A DNA stretch of 64,000 bases from Paenibacillus sp. BIHB 4019 (GCF_002741035.1 NZ_CP016808.1:1-64000), one strand, 5' to 3'. Positions 16,728-26,112 are shown, counted from the first letter of the stretch. Made by a program: numbers and translations. The notes: generated by a model not told the origin, from the sequence alone.

Positions 16728-16761
16728 GGCAGCAGGAGCCACTTTCCACGCTCCTGCTGCC
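16728..16761 (-). terminator. Terminator after the DeoR-type gene
   Basis: GGCAGCAGGAG (16728-16738) pairs with CTCCTGCTGCC (16751-16761). On the minus strand it is followed by TGTCTTTG, a weak T-tract. Confidence 0.5.
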
Positions 16762-16770
16762 TTACCATTG

Positions 16771-17568
16771 CTAACTATTCGTTTCTGCTACGTAAACGTC
16801 AATATTGAGCTGCTGTGCCGCCAGCTTAAGCTCGCCTTCAATCGGCTGATCGGTAATGAAAGCTTGCAGCGCTGCAAGCGGCGAAATCGCGAACAGTGAC
16901 ATTTTGCCAACCTTCGTCTGATCGAATACCGCATACGTCTCAACGGATCGCCTAATCAGCGCTTTGGCAATTTGCGCTTCCTGTTCCGAATACGTCGTAA
17001 TGCCCCCGCCTGCCGATACGCCATCGACGCCAATGAACATTTTTCCAATATTCAAATGGTCGACCATGCCTTCACCCAGCGGCCCGCAAAGCTCAAAGCT
17101 GTTGTGGCGCATAATTCCGCCCGTGACAACGACTTGAATCGGGCTCCCCGCCAGCTCCATTGCAATATTTACCGCATTCGTCACGACGGTAATGCCGCTT
17201 CTGAGCTTAAGCTGCTTGGCAATCAAATAATTGGTCGTGCCGCCGGACAGGCCGATGACATCGCCCTCCTGAATAAGCGATACCGCCTTCGCGGCAATTC
17301 TTTCTTTTTCCAGGTACGAAATATCCTGCTTTTCCGAAAAGCCCATATCACGAACGGCACTGAGCCCGTCATACATCGCCCCGCCAATCGTGCGAATAAT
17401 CGGATAGCTGGCTTCCATTTGCTCTAAGTCTCTTCTTGCGGTCGCTTCCGAACAATCGAATTGCTCCACAATCTCGGAAATCGTAACGCGCCCCTGCTGC
17501 TTAAGCAGTTGCAAAATCGCCTCGCGGCGGCGCTGTCCTTTAGACGACGGAACATTCGCTTCAGCCAT
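16771..17568 (-). CDS. DeoR/GlpR family sugar-responsive repressor
   Basis: About 265 residues. The N-terminal winged helix is RRREAILQLLKQQGRVTISE then FDCSEATARRDLEQME, followed by the family RTIGGAM hinge. The C-terminal DeoR sugar-phosphate sensor shows GDVIGLSGGTTNYLIAKQL, VVTNAVNIAMELAG and FIGVDGVSAGGGITTYSEQE. Start ATG 17568 lies 2 nt after the kinase stop with its RBS (GGTGGAG) inside the end of the kinase; a frame starting at 17586 would overlap the kinase. Position behind kdgK suggests it controls that operon, responding to a ketodeoxy-sugar phosphate; this is inference. Confidence 0.85.
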   Translation of the reverse strand: MAEANVPSSKGQRRREAILQLLKQQGRVTISEIVEQFDCSEATARRDLEQMEASYPIIRTIGGAMYDGLSAVRDMGFSEKQDISYLEKERIAAKAVSLIQEGDVIGLSGGTTNYLIAKQLKLRSGITVVTNAVNIAMELAGSPIQVVVTGGIMRHNSFELCGPLGEGMVDHLNIGKMFIGVDGVSAGGGITTYSEQEAQIAKALIRRSVETYAVFDQTKVGKMSLFAISPLAALQAFITDQPIEGELKLAAQQLNIDVYVAETNS

Positions 17569-17570
17569 AA

Positions 17571-18545
17571 TTAGCGCTCCACCCATGCTTTATCGCTCAT
17601 GCGCTGCTCGACAACGCTCCATTCTGGAAGCGCCTCCCAATCTCCGCGCATTTGAACGACGAGTGAGCCATTGATGCTCGCAAGCTTTACAGCTTCAACA
17701 GGCGTCATGCCCTTCATAATGCCTGCCAAAAAGCCAGCGCAAAAACCATCGCCCGCTCCGACCGTATCAATAACCTTGTCCGCCTTATAGAAAGGAACAG
17801 CCGTTTCCTCGCTGCCATCCAGAACAATCGTCGCATCATCTTTGCCTTTAATGATTTTCACCGCATTCAGTTCAAGCAGCTTTTGCTTCACAACATCATA
17901 GCTATCGGTGCTGTACAGCAGCATCAGTTCGTCCCAGCCCGGCAAAAAGTAATCCGCATCAGCCGCAAAAGGCAGCAGTACCTCCCGCGCTTCTTCAATC
18001 GACCAAAGCTTCAGCCGCAAATTGGGATCAAAGCTTACTTTGACGCCAGCATCCTTTGCAATGTCGATGGCTCTGCGCACCGTCCGGCGGCAATTCTCGC
18101 TTAGCGCCGCTGTAATTCCCGTTACATGCAGCAGCTTCGCTCCTTGAATGTACGCCTCATCAAGATGCTCTGGCTCCATCCGGCTTGCAGCAGAATGCTT
18201 GCGGTAATAATGCACGGCCATGCGGCCTGCTACCGTCTCGCGGAACATCATGCCCGTTGGCGCTTCTTCGCTCAGCCTGACGCGGGATACATCTACCCCT
18301 TCCCCGCGAAGCGTTTTCAATATAATCCGCCCGAAAGGATCATTACCAAGAGCGCCGAACCAGCCTACAGAGCTTCCTAAGCGTGAAAGGCCAATGGCGA
18401 CATTGCTTTCCGCCCCGCCGAAGCCCTGCTCCAGTGTTGTCGCCCGTTCAATCGCCTTATGCTCCTGCGGCATAAATAGCGCCATCGATTCTCCGAATGT
18501 AATGATGTCTGGTGATGCTTGTCCCACATTCTCCGCCCCCTGCAA
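17571..18545 (-). CDS. kdgK: PfkB-family sugar kinase, probable 2-keto-3-deoxygluconate kinase
   Basis: About 319-324 residues of the ribokinase/PfkB fold. FGESMALFMPQE at the N-terminus, GGAESNVAIGLSRLGS (substrate/glycine motif), FDPNLRLKLW (typical of KdgK) and the PfkB signature DTVGAGDGFCAGFLAGIM with the catalytic aspartate. KdgK phosphorylates 2-keto-3-deoxygluconate in pectin/uronate breakdown; no aldolase gene is adjacent, so substrate is inferred from similarity. The frame opens with TTG at 18545. A GTG at 18527, just after GGGGGCGGAG, is an alternative start. Cotranscribed with the downstream DeoR-type repressor (2-nt gap). Confidence 0.8.
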   Translation of the reverse strand: MQGAENVGQASPDIITFGESMALFMPQEHKAIERATTLEQGFGGAESNVAIGLSRLGSSVGWFGALGNDPFGRIILKTLRGEGVDVSRVRLSEEAPTGMMFRETVAGRMAVHYYRKHSAASRMEPEHLDEAYIQGAKLLHVTGITAALSENCRRTVRRAIDIAKDAGVKVSFDPNLRLKLWSIEEAREVLLPFAADADYFLPGWDELMLLYSTDSYDVVKQKLLELNAVKIIKGKDDATIVLDGSEETAVPFYKADKVIDTVGAGDGFCAGFLAGIMKGMTPVEAVKLASINGSLVVQMRGDWEALPEWSVVEQRMSDKAWVER

Positions 18546-18607
18546 CGTTGATTTGAGTTCGCTTTCCTTCCATAATCAAACAAATACGGTGTTCACTTGC
18601 CGACTTG

Positions 18608-19039
18608 CTATACGGTAGCAAAAATCGGGAAACGCATAAAATAAATAACAACCAGGTACAGCACCAGCACGATCAGGCTCATGACGCGAGCTTTGCCGAT
18701 ATGTGCAGAAGCGCTTTGACCTTCACGAATAGAAGAAACGATGCGCTTCAGCGGCTTCGTAATAATACCGCCCAAAGCGGCAATCCCCAAAAACAAAACC
18801 GTTACAATAATCATCCAGATTACGGCATAATCGCCTTTCGACATCATGTAGCCGCCTGTCAGCAGTTGGACAATGAGAAAATATTGTGCGACCCGGTTTG
18901 CCGACAGCAGGCCATCAGCCAACCCTTCCTGTCCTACTCCTGCAAGCTTCGATGCCCGGCCAATCATAATCGGCAGCACGATATAAAAACCCATCCCTAC
19001 AGCGCCCAATAAATGCAGCAAAACCATTACGTTATACAT
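18608..19039 (-). CDS. Four-helix membrane protein of unknown function
   Basis: A 143-residue protein with four hydrophobic segments (about 3-25, 55-70, 73-95 and 118-137), resembling small DUF2269-like integral membrane proteins. The short basic loop KPLKRIVSSIREGQ lies between helices three and four. RBS GGAGGAAAGCTGA precedes ATG 19039. It lies downstream of recQ, separated by 239 bp containing a perfect 11-bp stem hairpin (19111-19138). No function can be assigned. Confidence 0.6.
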   Translation of the reverse strand: MYNVMVLLHLLGAVGMGFYIVLPIMIGRASKLAGVGQEGLADGLLSANRVAQYFLIVQLLTGGYMMSKGDYAVIWMIIVTVLFLGIAALGGIITKPLKRIVSSIREGQSASAHIGKARVMSLIVLVLYLVVIYFMRFPIFATV

Positions 19040-19110
19040 TCAGCTTTCCTCCTAAAAAAATTTGCGGAGCAGCAAGCGCTAGGCATGCATCGGCTTAATT
19101 CTCGCATGGC

Positions 19111-19138
19111 AAAGCTTGCGCTTAAATGCGCAAGCTTT
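19111..19138. terminator. Hairpin between recQ and the small membrane protein
   Basis: AAAGCTTGCGC pairs perfectly with GCGCAAGCTTT around a six-base loop. There is no clean T-run on the minus strand, so termination after recQ is uncertain. Confidence 0.35.
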
Positions 19139-19278
19139 ATTGTTGCGATGCGATGAGTGCCCGCCAGCGCTGCATTAGCACCGTTTTTCTACTAAACACA
19201 GTATACTAAATGAACCTAGCAAATACAAAGAACTTCCATAAACCAATTAACTTACTCCGTTAAAAAACTAGCCATCGC

Positions 19279-21438
19279 TCAATCCTCTGCCTTCAGGCCG
19301 TATTTAAAAATAACGGCATGGATCGCAAAATAATCGACATCGTCCGGCAGCGCATCTTTAATCGGGCGCAGCTTCTCAGGACCCAACTCCATAATGGCTG
19401 CCACAATTTCCTCTTCGCGATGGGCGGGAATGATTCGGCTAAAGTCCAGCTCATAGCCCTCCTCCGCACAGCGGATAATATGCCCTTCCACCGTTACCCG
19501 GCTGAGGCCGCGCTCTGCGGATATGTCCTTTGGCGATTTGCCTTCATTAAACAGCTCTAACGACAGCACATGGCTAGGCGTTTCATCATTCCCTGCCCTG
19601 CTGGAAGGCTCTGCAGAAACCGTCCTTGACTGCCCAACAGCAGCTGCCTCGTGAGGCTTGCCTGCATGCTCGCCAATAATAGCCAGCACCTCGGCGCCAT
19701 ATTTCCGCGCCTTGGCTGCACCAATCCCTTTCGTTTGCAGCAGCTCGTCTTCGGTGAGTGGTTTGGCATCAGCCAGTTCCTTGAGCGTTGCATCAAAAAA
19801 GAGCATAAACGGCGGCACATTTTCGCGGGCTGCCGTCTCTTTGCGCCACTGCTTCAATGCATCGAACAGCGGCGAAGCCATTCCGCCCTGCCCCGAATCC
19901 CTGCGCTTTACCGTTGTCCGCAGACGCTGCATGACCGTCTCCTTGCCTTCCAGAACAGGCAAAGCATTCGTCGTGAGCGAGACGGTCGGATATTGCCCAT
20001 CGCTCATCCGCAAGTAGCCCTCGGCTACAAGCCAATAGAGCCAATCGGTAATTTCCTTCTCTGGCCAGCTGCTGAGCAGCCCATATGTAGTGAGCGCATC
20101 CAGCCTGAACTCCAGCAGCCGTTTGTCGCGTGACCCTTTAAGAACTTTAGCTGCCATCGTCACGCCAAACCGACCGCGCATTCTGCCTACGCAGGAAAGG
20201 GCCTTCTGCGCTTCTGACGTTCGATCAACCAGCTCGCTTTTGTCGAGGCAGTTGCCGCATTTTCCGCACGGCTCTACATTTTTCTCGCCAAAATAATCGA
20301 CGATAAACTGCTGCAGGCAGCGATGCGTCCGGCTATAGTTCATCATCGTATTCAGCTTGGACAGCTGAATCGACTTCCGTTCTGTATCGCCGACGCCCTG
20401 CTCGATAAGAAACCGCTGTACCTGCACATCCTGAGGCTCGAACAGCAAAATGCATTCGCTCTCCTCGCCGTCGCGTCCCGCCCGGCCCGCTTCCTGGTAA
20501 TACGACTCAACGTCGCCAGGCATTTGCCAGTGCAGCACATAACGCACGTTAGGCTTGTCGATGCCCATGCCAAACGCATTCGTGGCGACCATAACGCGCA
20601 GTTCATCGAAACGGAAGCGCTCCTGAGTCGTCGCCCGCTCCTCGTCGGACAAGCCGCCATGATATTTGCCTGCGGCAATCCCTTTGCGTACAAGCTGATC
20701 ATGAACAGACTCTGCTTCTTTGCGCGTAGCCGTATAAATAATGCCCGACTGCTCTTCGCGCTCGGTAATAAACTTCTGCAAAAATTTCTTTTTGTCCGCC
20801 CCGCTAATGACCGACAACGATAAATTCGGCCTAGCAAAGCCGCTGACAAAAATATTCGGATCATGCATGCCCAGCATAGCCGATACATCCCGCGCCACCT
20901 CGTCCGTTGCCGTTGCGGTAAAGCCTGCAACTAGCGGACGGTTAGCCAGCTGTCCAATCCAGCCTGCCAGCTGGCGATAGCTTGGGCGGAAATCATGCCC
21001 CCACTGCGAGACACAGTGGGCCTCATCAATGGCGATCATCGGAATTTCCATCTGCTCGCTAAGCGAGCTGAACATAGGCGCATCAAGCCGCTCTGGCGCC
21101 ACATACAGCAGCTTGTAATCGCCTCTGAACGCGCTTCGCAGCACTTCGCGGTATTCTACAGCCCCAAGCGAGCTGTTCAAAAATGCCGCTGGAATGCCGA
21201 GCCTGTTCAGCGCATCGACCTGATCCTTCATAAGCGATATGAGCGGAGAAACAACAAGCGTCGTTCCATTCAGCAGCAAGGACGGTATTTGGTAACAGAC
21301 GGACTTGCCTCCGCCAGTCGGGAGAATGGCAAGCGTATCCCGGCCTTCCAGTATTCCTTGAATAATGGCTTCCTGTCCAGGTCGAAACGAGTCATAGCCG
21401 TACACCCGTTTCAGCTCGGCTCTAGCTTGCTCCAGCAT
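19279..21438 (-). CDS. recQ: ATP-dependent DNA helicase RecQ
   Basis: A 719-residue superfamily 2 3'-5' helicase for recombination and replication repair. Walker A is LPTGGGKS (39-46), the DEAH box is AIDEAHCVSQWGHDFRPSY, motif III is GFTATAT, and motif VI ends in QEAGRAGRDG. The zinc domain has cysteines in CLQQFIVDYFGE...PCGKCGNC (about 375-398), followed by an RQC winged helix and an HRDC domain (near 515-590). A C-terminal helix-turn-helix-like tail follows (SPKDISAERGLSRVTVEGHI). Start ATG 21438 follows AGGGAGGGAAAGAAGC. The frame extending to 21483 runs into a hairpin and has no RBS. Confidence 0.93.
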   Translation of the reverse strand: MLEQARAELKRVYGYDSFRPGQEAIIQGILEGRDTLAILPTGGGKSVCYQIPSLLLNGTTLVVSPLISLMKDQVDALNRLGIPAAFLNSSLGAVEYREVLRSAFRGDYKLLYVAPERLDAPMFSSLSEQMEIPMIAIDEAHCVSQWGHDFRPSYRQLAGWIGQLANRPLVAGFTATATDEVARDVSAMLGMHDPNIFVSGFARPNLSLSVISGADKKKFLQKFITEREEQSGIIYTATRKEAESVHDQLVRKGIAAGKYHGGLSDEERATTQERFRFDELRVMVATNAFGMGIDKPNVRYVLHWQMPGDVESYYQEAGRAGRDGEESECILLFEPQDVQVQRFLIEQGVGDTERKSIQLSKLNTMMNYSRTHRCLQQFIVDYFGEKNVEPCGKCGNCLDKSELVDRTSEAQKALSCVGRMRGRFGVTMAAKVLKGSRDKRLLEFRLDALTTYGLLSSWPEKEITDWLYWLVAEGYLRMSDGQYPTVSLTTNALPVLEGKETVMQRLRTTVKRRDSGQGGMASPLFDALKQWRKETAARENVPPFMLFFDATLKELADAKPLTEDELLQTKGIGAAKARKYGAEVLAIIGEHAGKPHEAAAVGQSRTVSAEPSSRAGNDETPSHVLSLELFNEGKSPKDISAERGLSRVTVEGHIIRCAEEGYELDFSRIIPAHREEEIVAAIMELGPEKLRPIKDALPDDVDYFAIHAVIFKYGLKAED

Positions 21439-21467
21439 GCTTCTTTCCCTCCCTTTAGTTTCGCGGG

Positions 21468-21517
21468 TGAAATATAAGCCCATTATAAGGGTGAAACTTA
21501 TAATTTCTTATATTTCA
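21468..21517. repeat. Hairpin upstream of recQ related to the dispersed repeat (copy D, partial)
   Basis: TGAAATATAAG (21468-21478) and CTTATATTTCA (21507-21517) are perfect 11-bp arms. The interior (CCCATTATAAGGGTG onward) closely resembles the hairpin half of the repeat copy at 32811-32916. The first half of that repeat is missing here. Confidence 0.5.
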
Positions 21518-21522
21518 AACGG

Positions 21523-21550
21523 AAAAACCCTGCCAGCAAAGTGTCAGGGT
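21523..21550 (-). terminator. Terminator of the citZ-icd-mdh operon
   Basis: On the minus strand ACCCTG pairs with CAGGGT around a 16-base loop and is followed by TTTTT. It lies about 50 bases after the mdh stop. Confidence 0.65.
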
Positions 21551-21600
21551 CCTCCCGTACTAAATCTTTTATAAAAGCCAGCTTGCTTTAGCTAAATCCA

Positions 21601-22542
21601 TTAAGCAGTTACGATTTGGATGACAGTTCGAACCGATTGCGCCGATTGATCAAGCGCAGCCTTTTCTTCTGCTGTCAAATCAAGCTCCAGCACTTTCTCA
21701 ATGCCATCGCCGCCAATAACTGCGGGTACGCCCATGAACAGATCGTCATAGCCATATTCGCCTTCAAGGTAAGCGATAACTGGAATAATGCGTTTTTTGT
21801 CCTTCAAAATCGCTTCTGTCATTTGCACAAGCGCTGCAGCTGGCGCATAATATGCGCTGCCGTTGCCGAGCAAATTAACGATTTCGCCGCCGCCAACACG
21901 AGCGCGCTGCACGATAGCTTCAATGCGCTCAGCCGGGATCAGCTTCTCAATAGGAATACCGCCAGCGTTGGAATACCGAACAAGTGGAACCATATCGTCG
22001 CCATGACCGCCAAGCACGAAGCCGCGAACATCCTCCACGGAAACGTTAAGCTCTTGCGCAATAAATGTGCAGTAACGAGCAGTGTCAAGAACGCCGGATT
22101 GGCCGATAACGCGATTTTTAGGGAAACCAAGCGCTTGGTAAGCAACGTAAGTCATAGCATCAACCGGGTTGCTAAGAATAATGACATAAGCGTTAGGGCT
22201 TGTTGCCTTTACGTTCTCACAAACGGATTTCACGATACCCGCGTTCGTGTTAACAAGATCGTCACGGCTCATGCCGGGTTTACGGGCAATGCCCGCAGTA
22301 ATTATAACGACATCGGAATCCTTCGTATCTGCATAGTCAGAAGTCCCGATAATGTTAACATCAAGGCCTTGTACTGGTGTCGATTCAAGCATGTCAAGCG
22401 CTTTGCCCTTTGTCGGGTTTTCCAATTGTGGAATATCGACGAGCACAACGTCGCCTAGCTCTTTTTGTGCTGCCATCAGGGCAGTTGTAGCGCCTGTGAA
22501 GCCTGCTCCAACAACAGTAATTTTTCTGCGTTTGATTGCCAT
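21601..22542 (-). CDS. mdh: Malate dehydrogenase
   Basis: NAD-dependent oxidation of malate to oxaloacetate in the TCA cycle. 313 residues of the LDH-like MDH type found in Bacillus. [16 protein letters not shown] is the dinucleotide-binding motif, [17 protein letters not shown] the arginine-bearing substrate loop, and [12 protein letters not shown] contains the catalytic histidine. Start ATG 22542 is set by GGAGGTAATGAGACA. Third gene of the citZ-icd-mdh operon, 29 bp after icd. Confidence 0.95.
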   Translation of the reverse strand: MAIKRRKITVVGAGFTGATTALMAAQKELGDVVLVDIPQLENPTKGKALDMLESTPVQGLDVNIIGTSDYADTKDSDVVIITAGIARKPGMSRDDLVNTNAGIVKSVCENVKATSPNAYVIILSNPVDAMTYVAYQALGFPKNRVIGQSGVLDTARYCTFIAQELNVSVEDVRGFVLGGHGDDMVPLVRYSNAGGIPIEKLIPAERIEAIVQRARVGGGEIVNLLGNGSAYYAPAAALVQMTEAILKDKKRIIPVIAYLEGEYGYDDLFMGVPAVIGGDGIEKVLELDLTAEEKAALDQSAQSVRTVIQIVTA

Positions 22543-22571
22543 TGTCTCATTACCTCCAGCCATTGTTGGTT

Positions 22572-23867
22572 CTAGAAGTTGTTGATAACCTCGTCAGCGA
22601 ACTCGGAGCATTTCACTTCTTTAGCGCCATCCATCAAGCGGGCAAAGTCATAAGTTACTGTTTTGTTGTTGATCGATGCTTCCAGACCTTTGTAGATCAG
22701 GTCAGCCGCTTCCTGCCAGCCAAGGTGCTCAAGCAGCATTACGCCGGAGAGAATAACCGAGCCTGGGTTAACAACGTCTTTATCTGCATATTTAGGAGCT
22801 GTACCATGCGTAGCTTCAAAAATAGCATGTCCAGTCAAGTAGTTGATGTTTGCTCCTGGAGCGATACCGATACCGCCAACTTGCGCTGCAAGTGCATCGG
22901 ACAGGTAGTCACCGTTCAGGTTCAGCGTTGCGATTACGTCGAAGTCAGTTGGACGAGTCAGAACTTGCTGCAAAGCGATGTCCGCAATAGCGTCCTTCAC
23001 GATCAGCTTGCCAGCCGCTTCAGCAGCTGCTTGTGCTGCATTTGCAGCTTCTGTGCCTTCTGCTTCTTTAATGCGGTCATATTGACCCCAAGTGAAGGTT
23101 TGCTCTGCAAATTCTGTTTCAGCTACTTCGTAGCCCCAGTTTTTGAAAGCTCCTTCTGTAAATTTCATGATGTTGCCTTTGTGTACCAGTGTAAGCGACT
23201 TGCGGCCATGCTTAAGCGCATATTCAATTGCTGCGCGGGCAAGACGCTGCGAACCTTCTTTGGAAACCGGCTTGATGCCGATACCGGAAGTTTCAGGGAA
23301 ACGGATTTTGTTAACGCCCATTTCAGTTTGCAGGAAGTTGATCACTTTTTTCACTTCTGCGGAACCTTCTTGGTACTCGATACCTGCATAAATGTCCTCT
23401 GTGTTTTCACGGAAAATAACCATGTCAACCAGCTCAGGGCGTTTTACAGGGGAAGGAACACCGTTAAAGTAACGAACAGGACGAAGGCATACGTACAGGT
23501 CAAGCTCTTGGCGAAGCGCTACGTTCAGGGAACGGATACCGCCGCCGATTGGCGTAGTCAAAGGACCTTTGATTGCTACGATATATTCACGAATTGCTGT
23601 CAGCGTATCAGCTGGCAACCACTCGCCGTATTCATTGAATGCTTTCTCGCCGGCAAAAACTTCGTACCAAGCGATCTTTTTGTCGCCGCCGTAAGCTTTC
23701 GCTACAGCTGCGTCAAGCACGCGTTTCGAAGCGCGCCAGATGTCGCGGCCTGTGCCGTCGCCTTCGATGAAAGGAATGATTGGATTGCTAGGAACGTTCA
23801 GCACACCGTTGTCGATAGTGATTTTGTCGCCTTCAGTAGGTAATGCGAATTTTTCGAATTGAGCCAT
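22572..23867 (-). CDS. icd: Isocitrate dehydrogenase (NADP)
   Basis: Oxidative decarboxylation of isocitrate to 2-oxoglutarate. 431 residues. [18 protein letters not shown] at the N-terminus, the substrate loop near [34 protein letters not shown], and the metal/cofactor-binding [20 protein letters not shown] with [20 protein letters not shown] near the C-terminus. The RBS AAAGGAGGAATTATAAACA precedes ATG 23867. Middle gene of the TCA operon. Confidence 0.95.
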   Translation of the reverse strand: MAQFEKFALPTEGDKITIDNGVLNVPSNPIIPFIEGDGTGRDIWRASKRVLDAAVAKAYGGDKKIAWYEVFAGEKAFNEYGEWLPADTLTAIREYIVAIKGPLTTPIGGGIRSLNVALRQELDLYVCLRPVRYFNGVPSPVKRPELVDMVIFRENTEDIYAGIEYQEGSAEVKKVINFLQTEMGVNKIRFPETSGIGIKPVSKEGSQRLARAAIEYALKHGRKSLTLVHKGNIMKFTEGAFKNWGYEVAETEFAEQTFTWGQYDRIKEAEGTEAANAAQAAAEAAGKLIVKDAIADIALQQVLTRPTDFDVIATLNLNGDYLSDALAAQVGGIGIAPGANINYLTGHAIFEATHGTAPKYADKDVVNPGSVILSGVMLLEHLGWQEAADLIYKGLEASINNKTVTYDFARLMDGAKEVKCSEFADEVINNF

Positions 23868-23915
23868 TGTTTATAATTCCTCCTTTAATTTGTGTAACGG
23901 TACTAAAAGCAGCGC

Positions 23916-25028
23916 TTAGCGCTCGTCGATTGGAATATATTTCGCGTTGACTGGACCGATATAGTCGGCGCGAGGACGAATCAAGCGATTGTTCTCGTAT
24001 TGCTCAAGAATATGAGCACTCCAGCCGGAAACGCGGCTAATCGCAAAAATTGGCGTAAATAGATCACGAGCAATGCCTAGTGTCGTATAGACGGAAGCAG
24101 AGTAGAAATCTACGTTTGGCTTAAGGCCTTTTTGGCCGGTAACGAGCTCTTCGATCTTGATCGACATTTCATAAAGCTCCAAATTTCCAGTCAGCTTGCC
24201 GAGCTCTTGCGACATCTTTTGCAGATGCTTGGCGCGTGGATCGCCGTTTTTGTAAACGCGGTGACCGAAGCCCATAATCTTCTGCTTGTTCGCAAGCGCA
24301 TTGTTGATATATGGCTCAACATTGGCAAGGGAGCCGATTTCCTCCAGCATAACCATTACCGCTTCATTAGCGCCGCCATGCAGCGGGCCTTTGAGCGCGC
24401 CGATTGCCGAGGTAACACCGGAATAAATGTCAGATAAAGTCGCTACCGTTACACGTGCCGCAAATGTAGATGCGTTAAGCTCATGGTCAGCATGCAGCAC
24501 AAGTGCCTGATCAAGCGCTTTCACTGCAACCTCTTCAGGATCTTTGCCCGTAAGCATGTACAGGAAGTTATGGGCGATGGATACGCCTTTCTTCGGAGCA
24601 ATTGGATCTTTGCCTTCACGAATGCGAGCGAACGCTGCTACAACGGCTGGCAATTGCGCCTGCAACTTAATCGCTTTCAGCTGATTAGCTTCAGCAGTCA
24701 TTTCATTAGCCGACTCATCATATAGAGCAAGGCTTGAAATTGCTGTACGAAGTGCCGCCATCGAATTCGTGTCCTTCGGGTACAGCTTAATTTGCTGGAT
24801 AACGCCTTCAGGAATTGCTGTGTATGCATCTAACTGCTCTTGCAGTTTTGCTAGCTCGGAACGATTAGGCAGTTTGCCATACCATAACAAATAGGCAACC
24901 TCTTCAAATGTCGCATTTTCTGCCAAATCATCAATATCTATACCGCGGTATGTCAACACTCCGTCAATAATCGAGCTGATTGACGAAGAAGCGGCGACAA
25001 TTCCTTCCAGACCTTTAGTTGCTGTCAT
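23916..25028 (-). CDS. citZ: Citrate synthase
   Basis: Condenses acetyl-CoA and oxaloacetate. 370 residues, the short hexameric/dimeric Gram-positive type. LTYRGIDIDDLAENATFEEV at the N-terminus, LHADHELNASTFAARV with catalytic histidine, GPLHGGANEAV, and MGFGHRVYKNGDPRAKHL with the second catalytic histidine; the catalytic aspartate lies in PNVDFYSASVY. Preceded by AAAGGAGAG and a good promoter at 25091-25119. First gene of citZ-icd-mdh, as in B. subtilis. Confidence 0.95.
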   Translation of the reverse strand: MTATKGLEGIVAASSSISSIIDGVLTYRGIDIDDLAENATFEEVAYLLWYGKLPNRSELAKLQEQLDAYTAIPEGVIQQIKLYPKDTNSMAALRTAISSLALYDESANEMTAEANQLKAIKLQAQLPAVVAAFARIREGKDPIAPKKGVSIAHNFLYMLTGKDPEEVAVKALDQALVLHADHELNASTFAARVTVATLSDIYSGVTSAIGALKGPLHGGANEAVMVMLEEIGSLANVEPYINNALANKQKIMGFGHRVYKNGDPRAKHLQKMSQELGKLTGNLELYEMSIKIEELVTGQKGLKPNVDFYSASVYTTLGIARDLFTPIFAISRVSGWSAHILEQYENNRLIRPRADYIGPVNAKYIPIDER

Positions 25029-25090
25029 CGTTCTCTCTCCTTTAGCTTGGAAATTTCACATCGCAAAATATCATTCGAATCCATGTCGTC

Positions 25091-25119
25091 CGTATAATCA
25101 TAAATGATTTTGACAACAA
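25091..25119 (-). promoter_or_regulatory. Candidate sigma-A promoter of citZ
   Basis: On the minus strand TTGTTG (25114-25119), a 17-bp spacer and TATACG (25091-25096), about 65 bp before the citZ start codon. Confidence 0.45.
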
Positions 25120-25477
25120 AGTGAACAAAAGCACATATAAAAATGCTTTATCAGTAAGAAAGAAAATTGTGATGGGGTTGCTGGCATGTGAAATAACCTC
25201 ACCTTTCGACACCCTGACAGATCTGGTACCTGCTTATGTAGTTAGATGTAAACGCCTGTCTTCTATCTTAACAGAAAAACAGGCAGAGTACTAACCGATC
25301 ACGATACAAGCTTTAATAATCGTTTGTAAATAGACGAAACGACCGCTCCCGGCAAAATTCCGGGAAACAGCCGCTGCTTCATTTTTGCTGTTGTTGATTG
25401 ATGTCGAAATGCCAAGGGCCTGCTGCGCAGCAAGTATTCTTCCCTATAATAGGCTAAAGAAACAAATGGTTTGCAGA
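25120..25477. other. Intergenic stretch between citZ promoter and the Gln-rich gene
   Basis: No supported gene. It holds a weak stem (CCTGT with ACAGG around 25253-25285, partly on an A-rich arm) and AT-rich sequence upstream of the citZ promoter. The 90-codon open frame at 25299-25571 overlaps the end of the neighbouring gene and has no RBS or protein-like composition. Confidence 0.4.
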
Positions 25478-25816
25478 TTAATGATTTAACTCTCCAAATG
25501 ATGAGCCTAGATACTGTGGCTGCTGATACGCAAAGGATTGGTTCGCATTTGAACTGGAAATTTGATTGCAAATGCTAGAAATTTGCTGCATTTGCTGCAT
25601 CGCCTTTTGGTGACCTTGCAATAAGGTTTGGATAATATGGGCCGCTTGATGCTCACGCTGAGCAATTTGCTCCAACTGGGCGGCATTTGCTTGTTCTTGC
25701 CTCAGCAGCTGCTGATACATGCCTGACGCTTGCTGTGTTTGCTGCATCAGCTGCTGTAGAAGATGCTCGCATTGGGAAAGCTGTTGGCTAATATTCGTTT
25801 GTGAAAACTGATTCAT
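25478..25816 (-). CDS. Gln-rich coiled-coil protein of unknown function
   Basis: A 112-residue protein, about a quarter glutamine, reading MNQFSQTNISQQLSQCEHLL at the start. Residues about 5-90 are predicted by eye to be one long amphipathic helix (repeating LLQQLMQQ, LLRQEQANAAQLEQIAQREH, MQQMQQI), with a short disordered tail. No signal peptide or membrane segment. Start ATG 25816 follows GGAGGTTTTACGA; an open frame reaches 25918 without RBS. Composition recalls small spore-coat-associated Gln-rich proteins of Bacillales, but I cannot name the family. Confidence 0.6.
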   Translation of the reverse strand: MNQFSQTNISQQLSQCEHLLQQLMQQTQQASGMYQQLLRQEQANAAQLEQIAQREHQAAHIIQTLLQGHQKAMQQMQQISSICNQISSSNANQSFAYQQPQYLGSSFGELNH

Positions 25817-25995
25817 TCGTAAAACCTCCAGATTGTTTAATAAACCGCCTCCTTTAATATGACTTACAAATCCATTTTTATTCCTGATTCGACAAATCTC
25901 GAATATCGTGTTTTGCAACCCTAGAAGCTTGCTTTGAATGTCGCCTTACGCATCTTAAGACATTCTTCATCTGCTATGTTAAAATAAATTATTGC

Positions 25996-26093
25996 AAGGT
26001 GAAACGGCTGTTGCCATCCTTTGGCGGCGCGGCGCGTTTCATTCCGAGAAATATAGAGAAAGAATAACGTTAAGTTAGACTTCCTATATTTCA
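25996..26093 (+). repeat. Dispersed structured repeat, copy A (ppx leader)
   Basis: Begins AAGGTGAAACGGC, has an internal GGCGGCGC block and GTTTCATTCCGAGAAATATA, then a second hairpin (GAAATATAGAGAAAG with CTTCCTATATTTC). GGTGAAAC can pair with GTTTCATTCC to close a junction. It ends 11 bases before the ppx ribosome binding site region. Related copies are at 30892-30992 and 32811-32916. Confidence 0.65.
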
Positions 26094-26112
26094 AAAAAAA
26101 CGGAGGTTCGCT

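Noticed and set aside
21439..21483. N-terminal extension of RecQ
   Set aside because: It would include the ribosome binding site and a hairpin; RecQ similarity begins at MLEQARAELK.
22536..23843. 435-codon plus-strand open frame antisense to icd
   Set aside because: It mirrors icd codons, has a Cys/Phe-rich improbable composition and no RBS; it is a shadow of the real gene.
25299..25571. 90-codon minus-strand frame downstream of the Gln-rich gene
   Set aside because: It overlaps that gene, has no RBS and its composition is not protein-like.
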